DNA from: Dendrolimus kikuchii
Taxonomy: Eukaryota; Arthropoda; Insecta; Lepidoptera; Lasiocampidae
Assembly: GCA_019925095.2 (NCBI GenBank)
Contig: CM034410.1
Coordinates: 12,860,436-12,924,435 of the forward strand
Length of the DNA stretch: 64,000 nt
Direction: 5' to 3'
Part shown: piece by piece, positions 40,901-55,900 of the stretch
How positions within the stretch are numbered: the stretch's first letter is position 1
Layout: every line of letters begins with the position of its first letter
Translations under genes and position numbers: made by a program
The notes under the pieces: generated by a model
Databases searched by the model: none
Seen by the model: only the letters and a program-made list of their open reading frames with translations
Told to the model about the DNA's origin: nothing

Positions 40901-43900
40901 TAGATATTCATCTAGTATATAAAAAAAATGTTTATATTTCCCATAATGAATACTTCTGTATTTTGATATACTTATCCAAATTTTATATTAAAAACACAAA
41001 ACCAAAAAATATGTAGTAGAAATTACAGTTCTTGTTGTTGTACCAAAACAGATATTGATAGTTTAGTACTGTTTCATTTATACAATTGAAATATATATCT
41101 GAAAATAAGCAAGCAGACAAAAAAAATACATTGTAAGATCTCAGTTTTAAACATATCCATCATGAATGAATCCCGCAGGCAAGCCCAAGAACTGACAGAG
41201 CGCACGTCGTCAGAGCAAGCGGCGGCCATCAAGCAGCCGCTGACGGAGGTCAACGCGCGCTGGTCGGCGCTGCTGAGGGGCATGGTCGAGAGGCAGCAGC
41301 AGCTCGAGAGGGCGTTGCTGAGACTAGGCCAACTGCAACACGCCTTGCAGGAGCTGCTGACATGGATACAGAACACCTGTGACACCCTCGATACTCTGAG
41401 ACCGGTGAGTGGAAATATCGATAATCCAATAAGAACCATACTATTCAACCTTATTTCATCTCTATAAATATTATAAATGTGAAAGTTTGTAAAAATGTAT
41501 GGATGTATGGTTGTTTGTTATTATTTCACGCAAAAACTACCGAATGGATTTTGATGAAACTTTACAATAATATAGCTTACACATCAGAATAACACATAGG
41601 CTATAATTTATAAAAAATATAGTGTGAATTATCCAAAATATAACGATTTTCCATCACCACGCGGGTGAAACCGCGGGCGCAGCTAGTTCGAAATAAAACA
41701 CATTTTTCTTTACCCGTTAGTATTAATTTTCAATTTAAATAAATAATACTTAAAAGATTTCAAATAAATTTTAGCTCTATCTGTATTTAAGGCAGATATT
41801 GTTTGTTCAAATTGTGCCTAACAGTGCATTGAATTTTGAACTTTATGCTAGTAATTTAAAGTGTCATTTAGATTGATTTTTTTAATTATAATATGTTTAC
41901 GGATGTAAGCTAAAGGAATTATATTTATATTAATAAAAGCTAGAGACGAATTATCTGTGACTACATTCTCTAAAGTTTCACGTCTACTACGTGTGAATTG
42001 CACAAATACACACAATTAAAAGTTAAGACATGAGTAAAACTATGTTTGGCGGTTTTAAGCGCGGTATTTTATTTGATTTTTATTTCGATGTTTCAGCCAC
42101 TTTTCAGTATCCATAATTACAAAAGAAAAAGATGTCAAATGTCAATGATTAATGTAAATTGTTGTACCCAAATAGCTAAAAGCCATGTTTCTATATCCTA
42201 CTATCCATCCTTTTATCTGACCGTTGTTAGGAAATTGGTATTACTCCTGTGGAGTTAATGCCAAAGAATCAGTAGTTACGGTGCGATACACGCAAAACTT
42301 AAATGCGCTTCGAGTGAAGTTAGTTCTGTGAGTTTGCGCAGGGCCAATAAAATGTTAACCTTCCGATGTGTTGTGCAAAAGAGATGGCATGCAAGACCGA
42401 ACAGCGGCCGTGCGTGAGCGCAATACTCTCCCCTTTCAGCTCTGTGAACCTTATACTGTGTTCTGCGCAATGACATGTACGAACTTCAAGGACGCATTTA
42501 TGTTTTACTCGTACTGTTAATATATGAATGGATAGTAAGATGGCGATACCGGCTGAAAGTCAATTATGTTGGTCAATTGTGGTCACAGGTTGCTGGTGAT
42601 CCTCAAATACTAGAAGTGGAGTTGGCCAAGTTGAAGGTGTTGGTGAACGATATCGCCGCCCATCAAGCGAGCGTCGACACCCTCAACGACGCCGGCGCAC
42701 AGATCGTCCAGCAGGGTACGGGTATGTGTGTCGCCGCTTCTGCTTTTCCTACCATCCCTTTAATATTTTTTGTTATTTATTCATATCTAATACTTTCATA
42801 CGTTTCTAATGTCATAGCGATAATATATTTATAACGGAGGTTTTGAATTGGGTAGGTCAGCTGTGCAATTTTACCTAGCAGTGAAATCCAAGAAATTTTA
42901 CACCACAGGGTAATAGAATAGAAAACACTTTATTGTTCGCCAAATAAACAATTACAGAACAAATAATTTCAATAATTTAGCAAAACAAAAGGCAGCCTTA
43001 TCGCTAAAAGCGATCTCTTCCAGGCAACCTGACTGAGAGGATACTTTTAACAACTTACGTCTAGGTGTAATTAAATGAAAATTAAAATGAACATTAAAGT
43101 AAAGTACATTAAAATGAAATAAAATAAAAAAGAAAGAACAGTACATTGTGGACAGTAAACAGCTAAGTTAAGAAGAATAGAAAATAGTTTTTTTTCTATT
43201 ATAAACTAAGGTAATGGTTTTGGACAGATTTTTTAAATATGGCAATAAATGTCATGAACATCAATGATATACCATTTCCAAATTTTTTATTAAGCTTATT
43301 GGGGGCGATATTTCGATTCAGTCTGCACGTTTGGGCAAGCACAATACATCAGAAAATCATGAATGTCAGCTGCTAGATTTTATAATTGCACAGCTGATAT
43401 AATTACAATTGAACCTTTAAACGTCATTTCCTCCAAATTAATTTAATGTAGTTAGTACATTTTGGCATAATTGGATCCAAGTTTCAATTATACTGAACCG
43501 AGGAATTATTAACAAGAATTTATTTATATCTAATCTACAATATTAATCTATGTACAATTAGAATAAATGCTTCTTCTAATTCAAGCATAGAGCGTTGTAA
43601 TTCAATCAGTTATTTCGTATCATAATCCAATGTAGTAGCATAATTGTTGACAATTATTTCAGTGAAATCCAACACGATACTTCTAAGTATCTAATTTAAT
43701 GAGTTATTATAAAATTGTCTTTCTTTTACTCTAAAGCAACTGAAACAGGAGTAGAGCCTGGTAAATATTTCTTCTATATTAATTATTCATTTTCAATTGT
43801 AGCAAATAATACGAGATCAAAATATTGGTTTTAGCCATTTAATTTTTAGAGTGACAATTTCATTTATTTAGCTTTTCATAAAAAAGAATAATTTAGATTA

Positions 43901-46900
43901 AAACCTAACACCACCCCTTAATCTAAATTGGTTAGAGTCTAAAAATAAGAAATGCAAATAACATTTTTATCTTTACATAATAGCTTCGCAGACATCAAAT
44001 TGGATGACAAATACTTTAAATTAACTATTCTCTCATTAACCACCTGTCTTATAAAATGATGTCCGATATCTATCTGCCTTGGCTACTAAACGAGCTTTAT
44101 ACCGTAGGAATTCTCCGTCAGCGCCACGCCACGCCATTCTTTTTAATTTGCATTTTATTGCTTTCTTTCCAACAGGAAGTTCAGATAGTGTCCAAGCATT
44201 ATCATTTTCGAAGGATTGACATTCATCATTTACGGCAGCTTTCCAATGATCACATTCAGGCCCCGATAAAGCTTCTGGAATTGTTAAGGGCTCATCGCCG
44301 CAGTTAACCATTGTTGTTGCAATTGCTGCTCGTTCAACAGTATCTTCAAATTCATCTGAGCACGAGTCAGAACCCATATTAGGTGTCCAAGTTAGATCTG
44401 AGGTATCCTCAGGAGTCGAGTTCGATTCTGTACTTGATTGTGAATGAATTTCAGAGGAGTCTGAAACATTAATTTGGTCATTTGTTTCAAATATATTGTC
44501 AGTCAAATTTAATGGGCAACTATCGACATTTGATTTATTTTTCTCTAAATTCAAACTCAAGTCCTTTACATATTTATTCTCTAGGAAACAGACATCTCTT
44601 GACTTGAGACATTTAGCAGGATTTTGTAAATTAACTAAACGATATCCTTCAGATTCTGAACAATAGCCAACAAATATGTATTCCTTACTTTCAGCGTTTA
44701 GTTTCTTGCGATTTTCTTCCGGTACCATAGCATATGCAACACATCCGAATACTTTCAAGTTGGATAAGTCAACTTTGTTACCTGCCCACATCTCTTCTGG
44801 TGTGGTACCTCTAACTGCTTTCGACGGGCATTTATTTTTGATATAAATTGCAGTATTCACTGCTTCAGCCCAAAATTCTTTACTTAGACCTGAATCCTGT
44901 AACATGCACCTTGCAGCTTCCATAATGATGCGGTTTGCCCTCTCCGCCACACCATTTCGTCGTGGGTTATATGGAATAGTCGTCTGGTGTTTTATGCCAT
45001 GTTCTTCAAGATATGTCTGAAAGACGTTACTAGTATATTCACCGCCATTGTCAGTTCTTATCATTTTAATTTTCAATCTGGTCTCGTTTTCTACCATAGC
45101 TTTAAATCTTTTAAACACAGTTAGTACTTCAGTTTTGCTTTTGATAAAATAGCCAAATGTCATCCTGCTAAAATCATCTATAAATGTCAATAGATATTTA
45201 GCACCACTGAAAGAACAATCTGACATTGGACCGCAGAGGTCGGAATGTATTAAACCTAACTTTTCAGTCGCTCTCGTATAGGATCTTTTTGTAAATGGTA
45301 ACCGAGACTGTTTTCCTTCCAGACATGTAATACAAGGTAAAAAGTCACTGGTTGTGAAACTTATACCATTTGCTATTCCTTGTTGTAACAGCTTCATACT
45401 TCTTATATTAAGATGACCGAGCCGCCGGTGCCACAATTCAACATCCGATATGTTTTTAGTTTGTAGTTTACTTATATACGCAGATTCCTTATTTATATTA
45501 TCGTGGACTTCAATATCGAGCATATAAACTCCATTAATTTCTCTACCAGTAGCTATAAGTTCATCGTTGTAAATAATTACACATTGTCTTCTACTAAAAT
45601 GAACTTTAAGGCCTTTAGCCGTTAATTTACTGACAGATAACAAATTAGTAGCTAAATCTGGTACATACATTACTTCTTTGATCATAGTAGGAACTGTGTG
45701 ACCTTTTAGCATGACTTCAATTTCTCCATAGCCGCAACTTAACATTTTTTGATTATTCGCAATAGATATATACTTAGGTGAATCCATGACATAATGTTGT
45801 AAATGTTCTTTATTGTTTGTCATGTGACTAGTTGCTCCCGAATCAATATACCATGCTGAACCGCTAATATTTGTGGCTAGAGCTGTCAACAATGTACCGT
45901 CCCATATATCATCAATTTCTGTTACTAAATTACACTTATCCATTTTATTGACCTTAGGTTGATTTTTTTTCATGCATTGCTTTATAGTATGACCTATCTT
46001 TTTGCAGTGAAGACATTCTAGTTTGAGATTTTTATTAAAATCTGTATATAACGCATTTTCTTCGCTGTTTTCGAAATCACGCCGCATGGTTTCTTGAAGA
46101 AGTTTCGTTTTTACGATTTCTGACGTGAGCTTTATATTTGAATGTTCAAGTGCCATAATTAATGGATCATAATCGGTAGGTAAGCCACTCAACATCAAAA
46201 CAGCCAAGAAATCGTCTTCTATTGCATAATTTATGTCACATAGTTGTTGATTTATGTCACATACCTGCATCAAGTAATTTTCCATGCTTTTAAACTGCTC
46301 TAATTTCAAACCAAACAAGGTCCGCAGTAATCCAAGTTTTCTGCATAACCCTCGATCCTCGTATGCCTTCTGGAGACGTCTCCAAGCATCGTGTCCTGTT
46401 TTTGCATCACGAACATGTGAAAGGGACGAAGGCAGTATCATCAAGCATATCTTTGCCAATGCTTTTTGTTGTTTGCGCTCATCTGTTACGATTGGCGTAT
46501 TAGCACTCGATTCCTCAATACAGTCCCATAAGTCCTCGTGAATTAAATACATACGCATCAAAAACTTCCACGTGCCATAATTTGATATTCCATTTAGTTT
46601 CTCGAAATTAAATGAAGACGCACCAACATTTGCACCGTTTCCGTATGAACTCGCCATTATGAAACTCATTTATTTTTTATTGCTTTTATAGTAAAATAAA
46701 TAATTAAATATGAGTATATTATGGCGCGTGTCGTAAGCCCATAACCTGTTTTAGCAAATAATACGAGATCAAAATATTGGTTTTAGCCATTTTAATTTTT
46801 AGAGTGACAATTTCATTTATTTAGCTTTTCATAAAAAAAAATAATTTAGAGTTACTTAGTGTTTAGATGATTAAAAATCATGTATTCTATCTCATTCTCT

Positions 46901-49900
46901 CGCAGTATTAGTCCTATAGTTTTCTCTCTTTTTAGTGTCGCTTTTTCGTTTCATCGAGTTTCAAATCACAACGATTCTAAAAAATTCATTTCAAAAACAG
47001 TTAACGTTTTACTTCCACCTTTATTATGCCTACTATTATAAAGGAGAGTGGAGTGGAAGGATGCAGAAGTCGTGGAAGGCCACGACACACCTTCCATGAT
47101 CAAATTGATCGTGTACTAGCGGAGGGTGATGTCAGGAGCCTTAAGAACAGACGAGTGTGCATGACAAGAGTTATGAATGTCAAAGAAGCAAGTGAGGTGT
47201 GTAAGAATGGGCCTAAATGGCGCTCTGTTGTTCGTGCCTACCCCGCAAGGGAACTGGCGTGAAGTTATGTATGTATGTATGTATGTACTATTATAAAATC
47301 AATCGATATTAGACAATTCATGTTTGTCTTTCAATTACGATGAATCAACTAAAGTGAGCCATGTATACATAAATTTGAGCCATTCAATATCATTGCATAC
47401 CATTGTGTCCTTTCAGTTTGTGATTATCACCAAATTGATGAAATTGGATTGATTCGTCTAATGTCAGCATTTGATCCTATCGCTACTTAACAGACGGCTT
47501 AGGCTTTCAGAGAGAGACTTCACCTGCTCTCTCTCATTATGCCTTTGCCTCCAATTCTTTCCTCTCTTGTGTTCTCCGTCAGTCTCCGTTTTAGTGGATT
47601 TCGGTTTTATGGTCTTCCAAAACTATTATTTCTAAATTATTCCAAAGTTAGAAATTGCGCTTGTATATTTAAGGAGTATTATTAACACAAGTGTCTTTTT
47701 CAGCTTTAACGCAGAAATCGGCGATCTGTTATCGTGGTTGTCGGAAGTGGACAGCGTTATTGCGGCATCCAAACCTGTTGGTGGTCTCCCCGAGACCGCT
47801 TCGGAACAACTGGAGAGGTTTATGGTGAGTGATATGATAATTTCTCTATATGAATTAGTCTTAACGCTCTAAACATAGAATTTCTTAATAATAATATTAA
47901 TGTCTGTAGGAGGTATACAATGAAATAGAAGCGAACCGACCGAAAGTTGAAGCTGTGCTACAGCAAGGCCAAGAGTACCTCAAGAGACAAGACAAGCCGA
48001 ACCCCACTTCTCAGTTGCATCACAATTTGAAGAACCTCAAGAGCAGATGGGACAATGTTACTGCCAGGTGAGCTAACAGCAAACCACTGAATGCTTCATA
48101 TAAACATAAAATGCCATAAGACGACACCAATGAATACTTTAGGCAAGAACTCTACTTTTGATAAAATGGCAGTTAGGCTACTCTAGTTCACATAATCCTA
48201 TATCTTACGTACATATATAAGTATTTTAGTAGCTGTGGTATTCCAGATTAACCGAATTGTGAAATTCGCTAATCCGTCTTTGACAAGTTAAGGGGATATC
48301 GTCAGATACTTAGAACCGGGGAGACCCGAGTTCAGAAGTACATAGGTTAATATTTTATAAGCAACTTTATTGAAGCTAAAAGATAGCTTCTATGAATTTT
48401 ATAGAGATATCTGTGAACTAAAACATATTGGTTTTTTCAACATCAGAGCCTCGGATAAGAAGATAAAACTGGAGATAGCTCTGAAAGAAGCGACTGAGTT
48501 CCATGACGCTCTACAAGCGTTCGTCGACTGGCTGACCAGCGCCGAGAAGACCTTGACGTCTGCGAAACCAGTCTCGAGGGTCATGGAGACGCTTCTCGGT
48601 AAGTGGGTGTTTGGTCGATATTTCCATGGAAGACGAATGCTGGGAACAATTGCCTAGTAAAAATCGTATCTTTAAAAAACTTCTGATTTCCCTTACAACC
48701 ATATGATGATAAAGAACATTCTGCTCTCGCTTGTTGACATTTTAGACCAAGCCAGTCAAAAATTATAAGAAACTTAGACTTCTAATTCTACATCTGTATC
48801 TCTGCTTATTTCTACTTCAACAAAATATCCTCTGTATTTTGTTTTGCTGTGTTCTCTTGGAGATCCATTTGATTCATTATAATTCACGAGGTCTTAAATT
48901 TGTTGATTCTGGTAAAGTAAATTTCGGAAATAACCTTCCAATATTTGTTCAGTATAGGTTTTAATAAGAAGTCAGAATGAGCACCAAAGTAATGTTGCCC
49001 TTAAAGTTTAGATGAGCTACTAAGTCGGGGATTAGCTCTAAATTAAAGATCAGCCCCAAAGTAGAGATCGATTTAAAACTCTGGATCGGCCCCAAAGTAA
49101 CGCACGGCTCTAAAATTCAAATTAGCCCCAAAGTTAACCGTAAAACCTAAAAAAATCGTAGCATACCGTAAACTTTTAAAAATAAACGTATGTGTTTCCA
49201 CCTACTGATTTTCTAATTATATTTTATGATCCAATCTCTTACAGTCCAAATAGAAGAACACAAGTCCTTCCAGAAGGAAGTGGCCACCCATCGGGAGACG
49301 ATGCTGCACCTCGACAAAAAGGGCACCCACTTGAAGTACTTCAGCCAGAAACAGGACGTGATTCTGATTAAGAATCTGCTTGTGTCGGTTCAGCACAGAT
49401 GGGAGAGAGTGGTCTCCAAGGCTGCTGAGAGGACCAGGGCTTTAGACCACGGATTCAAAGAGGCCAAGGAGTTTGCTGATATTTGGTAAGTTCTTGCTGG
49501 TGTATATGTCTATTATTGATAACAATCTCCAAATTATGGAGAAAGATAAAAAAGCTACTACAATGTGCTGCCGTCTTCTTTTTAGTCTGCGCACGTACTA
49601 ATTATTTTGACATTATCTTAGGAACAACTTGATGAACTGGCTGACGGAAATTGAACAACAATTAGATGAGTTGAATGCTGAAGCTACCATCAACGACCCT
49701 GAGAAGATCAAACAGAGGTAAGACTTAACTAATATCAGACTAGACTTGAGTTTTTGATACTGGTTCAGCAGTGTACTGTAAATGTAATTTGATTTTACGA
49801 CAAACGTCACAGATTTGAACAGATAAGTTAGGTACCTGAATGGTTGCCTCGGTCTGGTTTGCTGGCCGGCAGCGTTCCTACTTGCTTCTCATGGAACTTG

Positions 49901-52900
49901 ATGGTTTAATTCGCCTCTTCTTTGGAGCAGATCGATTCACATACTGCACTAGGAGTGTGCGCGCAGAGGAGAGAATTTATTGAGAAAGAAAGGCATTTAC
50001 TGGCAGATGGCGTTACCAGATACCAAATATTTTTTGGAAACCTCCATACATTAAATGCTTTCAAGTTGATATTCGAATGACTGAACAACGAAAGATTTTA
50101 AATTCTTACTCTTAGATTTTCAATACTGACAAACATAGCGATTAGTACTGAGGTGGGAATGGGCCAGTTACGTCTATCACAAAACCCGTGACTGATGGAG
50201 TAGATGAGTCAGGCAGTGGAGACCGTATTAAACAATCGTAGTACAGGACGCGCTCCAAGATAGTGGACTAACGACTTGCGCGAGGTTGCTTGTAGGGTCT
50301 GGCTGAGAATATCATTAAACCGGGATATATGACATAAATTTTGGGAAGACCTACGTATAGCATGGATTGCGTTCACGCGTATGGATTAGTGAAGGGGTTC
50401 AGGGGAAGATGAAATTATATATACCTATATTATATATAGTATAACCTACGCAAGCAAAGTCGCTAGTTCAACTATTTGACAGATAATATTTTTAATACAG
50501 GCTAAACAAACATCGCGAGTTCCAAAAGGCTTTGGCAGCGAAGCAGCCGGTCTACGATCAGACGATGAAGACCGGCAAGCAGCTGAAGGACAAGGCGCCC
50601 AAAGGAGACGAGAACACCTTGAAGACGATGCTGTCCGATATCAAGACCAAATGGACCACGGTCTGCTCCAAGGCTGTTGACAGGTAAAAATTAAGAGGGC
50701 ATTTGCATAAATAGTTATATATCCGTTCGTTCGTCTGTTTTGTGTATTTTTTATATACAAAAATTAAATCTCCCTACGTTTTAGTCATGTACGTTTGTCT
50801 TTGTATATAAGTCAATTTTCTCAAAAACTGCAGTGTCTTTAAAAAGGAAATTTGATTGGAAGATGTAGTCTTAAGTGGCGACGTATAATGCGTAGAAAAA
50901 CCACGAAACAAATGAAAATTACATACATTGGGCACGTAGTCTGTGATTAGTTTGTCGTCTTATTTTTAATATTTACTTTTACAATACATACTTTAAATCT
51001 CTTTTTTTTCACCTTCTCCCAATTATTTGGGGTCGGCACAATATGTCTTTTCTTTCCATGCTCTTCTTTCACACAATCCATCCGTCTCTTTTTTAGTCTA
51101 CTTTTACATAGTTTAATTACAGTACATAAATTGCGATACTTTGTGAACAGACAACGTCGTCTCGAAGAAGCCCTTCTATACTCCGGTCAGTTCAAAGACG
51201 CCATGTCTGCGCTCTTGGACTGGTTGAAGAAGCAGCAGAAGGAGCTGGCGGCCGACTCCCCAGTGCACGGGGACCTGGACACTGTTATGGCCTTGATTGA
51301 ACAGCATAAGGTAAAATTAAGTTTCATTATGGTTAATTGTTAAATAACTTCATACCGACCACGTTTCGCTATAGCTCCATCTGATTGCATATCAATGCTG
51401 GGTTTGATTCCCTGGTACTTAAAACGAACTTTCCGTTATTTGCTACGGTCTGGGTGTCTGAGATCGATCTTAGAGCAATCCGTTGTATATTACCGAGTTA
51501 TATAATGCGTATGTTAGTTTTTATTAATATTGGTAGTTGACACAAATATATCAATATTTTTGTTGTATTTTTAACAATATTTTTTCAAGTTCGAGGCTGA
51601 CTCGCAAAGGACTGATTGTTTCATTTATAATTGGTTTGTGTTTATAATTTGTATACAGTTAAATGTAAATACATTGAAATTGTCACTTCTTTCGAATTGT
51701 TCATTATATTTTATTTTACAGCAATTCGAAGAGGACCTACAATCTCGAGAACAGCAGATGCAATCTGTCATGAAGACTGGAAAAGACCTTGAAAATACAG
51801 TGAGTACATTCTTGTATAATATTTATATAATAGACTTATCTATCTGATGATAAGTGGCGTGATTGACCCATTCACTCTATGTGATGGTCTTTCAAGCGCG
51901 TCACGCGACATCGCGTGATGGTATTACAGCTTATATTATAACATCCCGAGAGATGACTTTTGTTTAAGCAATCTGTATATTTTAACATAATGATATCTAT
52001 TAACCACTGTTTCTATTTAGGTACCTCTCGAAGACGCGACCAGCATCCGGCAGCAATGCAGTGAACTGAAACAAGCTTGGGACGCAGTTCGAAGCCTTAG
52101 CGAAAAGAAAGCACACAAATTAGAAGGTGCTCTCAAAGAGGTATGCGTTTCTAATTTTTATTCACATATCTTGAACGCGTGAATGTTCAGAAAAAATTCA
52201 ACACACGCGATATCGCGTGAAAGTCACTGAACCCGTTTATATATCGATAAACTTCTCTCAACAGGCGGAAACATTACATAGATCGGTGAACATGCTCCTT
52301 GAATGGCTATCGGACGCGGAGACAAAACTTCGTTTCTCCGGTCAACTTCCGGAGGGAGATCAAGAGACGCAGCAGCAGATAAGAGAACACGAGAGATTCG
52401 TAAGGGAGTTGAAGGAGAAACAGATTGATAAGGAGGAGACCATCACATTGGCTCATTCGATACTGAGCAAAGCGCATCCGGATGCTGTGACAGTTATCAA
52501 GCATTGGATCACCATCATACAAAGTCGTTGGGATGAGGTGAGTTTTACTTAGGCACTCTTATCCTTACTATACAACTCTATAAAGCCACATTTGGCATCT
52601 ACCAAACTGCTGTCGATGATTGTACGATTCCAAATTGGAATCGATATTACCGAATCGATTAAAATAAAGCGATTTATTATTTTATAAAATATATTTGACG
52701 TTTGTAATATTTTTATCTTTAACTAGCTGTGCCCGCGACGCCGTCCGCGTGGAATTTGTTTTCAAAGCCCCCTCGATTTTGAAACATTTTTCATTGATGC
52801 TCCGCATATAGTCTATAGCCTTCCTCGATAAATAGGTTATCCAACACTGAAAGATTTTTTCAAATCAGACCAGTAGTTCCTGAGATTCTCAAATTTCTTG

Positions 52901-55900
52901 ACCAAGACTTCAAAATTATTTTATTGCTTGCCTTACCGATTATACGATACCATGGTATTTGCACGACGATACTACGGCATAGTAAACAACATAGTAACGA
53001 ACTCATAGTACATTCCAAATTCCACTGTATTTGTTTTTATTGTTTCTTAATAACATTGGCTTACTCGCATGTGGGTGTTTTATATTTTTTTATTGATAAT
53101 TTGATAAGTTGTGAAGTCGCCAATTCTGAATATTTAATGGGCTATTATTTATTTCTTTTTCAAAAATGTGGGACACGAGCAAAATTACTTTGGTCAAAAA
53201 TTTTGAGAAATGTTCATGTATGTATGTTTTGTCTTGTTCGGATTAATCATGTTACAAAATAGAGAGAGAGTGTCGGGGTGAAAGTAAGGAAAGGAATGCT
53301 CCGGTGGTTCGGGCATGTGGAAAGAATGCATGATGAAAGAATGACTAAACAGATATACAATGCAAAAGTGGATGGATGCAGAAGTCGTGAAAGGCCACGA
53401 CACACCTTCCATGATCAAATTGATCGTGTACTAGCAGAAGGTGATGTCAGGAGCCTTAAGAACAGACGAGCGTGCATGACAAGAGTTATGAATGTCAAAG
53501 AAGCAAGTTAGGTATGTAAGAATAAGCCTAAATGGCGCTCTGTTGTTCGTGCCTACCCCGCAAGGGAACTGGCGTGAAGTTATGTATGTATGTAAAGTAT
53601 GTATGTATGTAAATTATTCTTAATTTTTGTTGGATTTTACAAATAATTTTTTACTCCAGCATAAGGTGTTAAATTTTTTGATTGTTTGTAACCCTACGCG
53701 TCAAGTAATCGTGAACGAGGTATAATCTATACTATTATTATAAATACGACAGTGATATTTGTTACGCAATCACGCCAGAACGACGACGATGCATCTGGAC
53801 GAAATTTGGCACACAGGTAGATTATAGTCTGGAATAAGCATATAGGCTATGTGTTAACCCGGAAACTTGTACGGCTCCCGTGGGATAACATTACCGCGAG
53901 CGAAGCCGCGGGCAAAATTTAGTCATATAGAAATGTAGTAATGTTATAAATGGGTTGGATGTGTATCGGAACGCAAGTGTGGATTGAATGAGATGAACGA
54001 TGAAGATTTGATTTAGGAATGAACGGTGGTCTATCGTGAGTTAAGAGCGTAATCGGTTGGGTGCGTGTGTTGAGACTAAGTTTTTTTTTAGGTGTTTTTA
54101 TTTTCTAAGGTATATACATTAAAGTGTTTATTAGAAGATTTATTTTAATTCAAACGAGCCAATTTCTAAGCACCACGCCCCACATAAATAAATACATGCT
54201 TAGCCCTGCAATTTCCTAGCATAGAATAGGTGATGTTACAGTCGTATAAATAATCAAAACTATATACAGTGTAAACTCTATGTAACGACACTAAAGGGAC
54301 TGTGCATTTTATGCGTTATAGAAAGTTGTCGTTAAACGGAGAGAAGTCTGTTATTTTTGTCTGACGTGTTTTGCTGCACCAGTAATTTTGTTGTATTTTT
54401 TTACTTATTTTATTCATACCTTGCGATATCGAGGTCTCTTGGTGATAAAGGAAATACTTAAAAATTTCGGTATGCACAATGCCGACAGTCTAGTTTATTA
54501 CGGGCTAGGATAATAAAGCGATAAAATTACGTACACAGCTGCGCAGTGTTTACTAATTTTGGCAACTTAAGAGGCACTTTTTATTACTTAATTATGGTCG
54601 TTATTGAGAGTGGATGTAATGCTATATAGAGTGTATCATTGTATAGAAGACAAGCTAAACCAACCGAAACCAAATGCTTTCGACGCTTAAGGGAGTTTGT
54701 CGTTAATTCGAGTGACGTTACAAGGAGTTTACACTGTATATGAACAATGCAATATAATATGCAAAGATTTTTTTGTATAGGAAATGATAGTAACGTAGAT
54801 AAAATATTAATAAATCAATTTTAATTATTGATAAATATTTATTATCAGGAGATAATGTATGTTTATTTTTTAACTCGTGACTTTATTGCGATGTTTTGAG
54901 TTATGTAAGTTGTTAGTGTGCAACTTAGTATTTGTCTACATTTATGCATTTGCTAAAGAGTGCAGTTTTATGGATTAAAAATATTTTTACATTACTAAAG
55001 TGGGCGTTTGAAATATTCTTTGATTTTAATTAATTATTATATTTCATGAAATTTGAGCGGTTTTTTTAATTGTGCTTTGCACAATAGGTTTGTAATAATA
55101 TAACAAATGAAGTGTGATCTGTATAGTGTTGTACTCTTATTAACGTGAAGTGCTGTAGAAAATAAATATGCAGAGAGACAAAAGACATTTGGTTGCGACT
55201 GTACTGCCTGTGATCAGGATCTTCAGCAAAGTCACACCTGGACAGGTCATGGTTTTAATTAATTTACGGAGAACAGGATATTTTATTTATTAGACTCGCT
55301 GTGACGTGTACTTCGTTCGTGTGGGACTTGGACGTACTCGATAGATGCCAGTCTCTCATGTTCACCTTCTTCCAATTATTTCGATTCGATACAATACGTC
55401 TTTTCCTTCCATACTCCTCTGTTCTGACCTACATCCTCTGTCACACCACAAATCGTCATGTCATCCTTCGCACAATCCATCCGTCTCTCTTTTTGGTCTG
55501 CCTTTAAAATTGTACCCGTCAATCTTCCAGTTTAATATTCTTTTTTGTCACGTGACTTTCATCCCTCTTCATTATATGCCCGTACTACCTCAGTCTTCTT
55601 CCTCTCAATTTTTCAGTGCCTGGTGCAACTTTCAAAGCTCCCCTTATGTGCTCATTTCTCACCTTATGAATTCTATAACGCAGCACCTTCATCTACATTT
55701 TGGTTTATCAACAGGGGTCTAACATTCAGACCGGACCGGATGTACATACATTCATGGCCGTCGTATGGCAACAATAGTTACATATTTTGGTACTGATTTC
55801 AAAATATTTATAGGAGGAACCTTTACAATTGTTGGCAGAGAGCAAAGCACATTCAATAATACCACATATAATAGCCTCTATGGCGCACAATGGGCATAAA

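Noticed and set aside
43740..43763. 24-base candidate microexon (ATETGVEP) with good pyrimidine tract and gtaaat donor
   Set aside because: It keeps the same phase, so it does not repair the exon 37-38 frame, and it does not resemble the missing helix. It could still be a rare exon.
55345..55722. 125-codon plus-strand frame
   Set aside because: Antisense to a LINE remnant; it is a shadow of that repeat.
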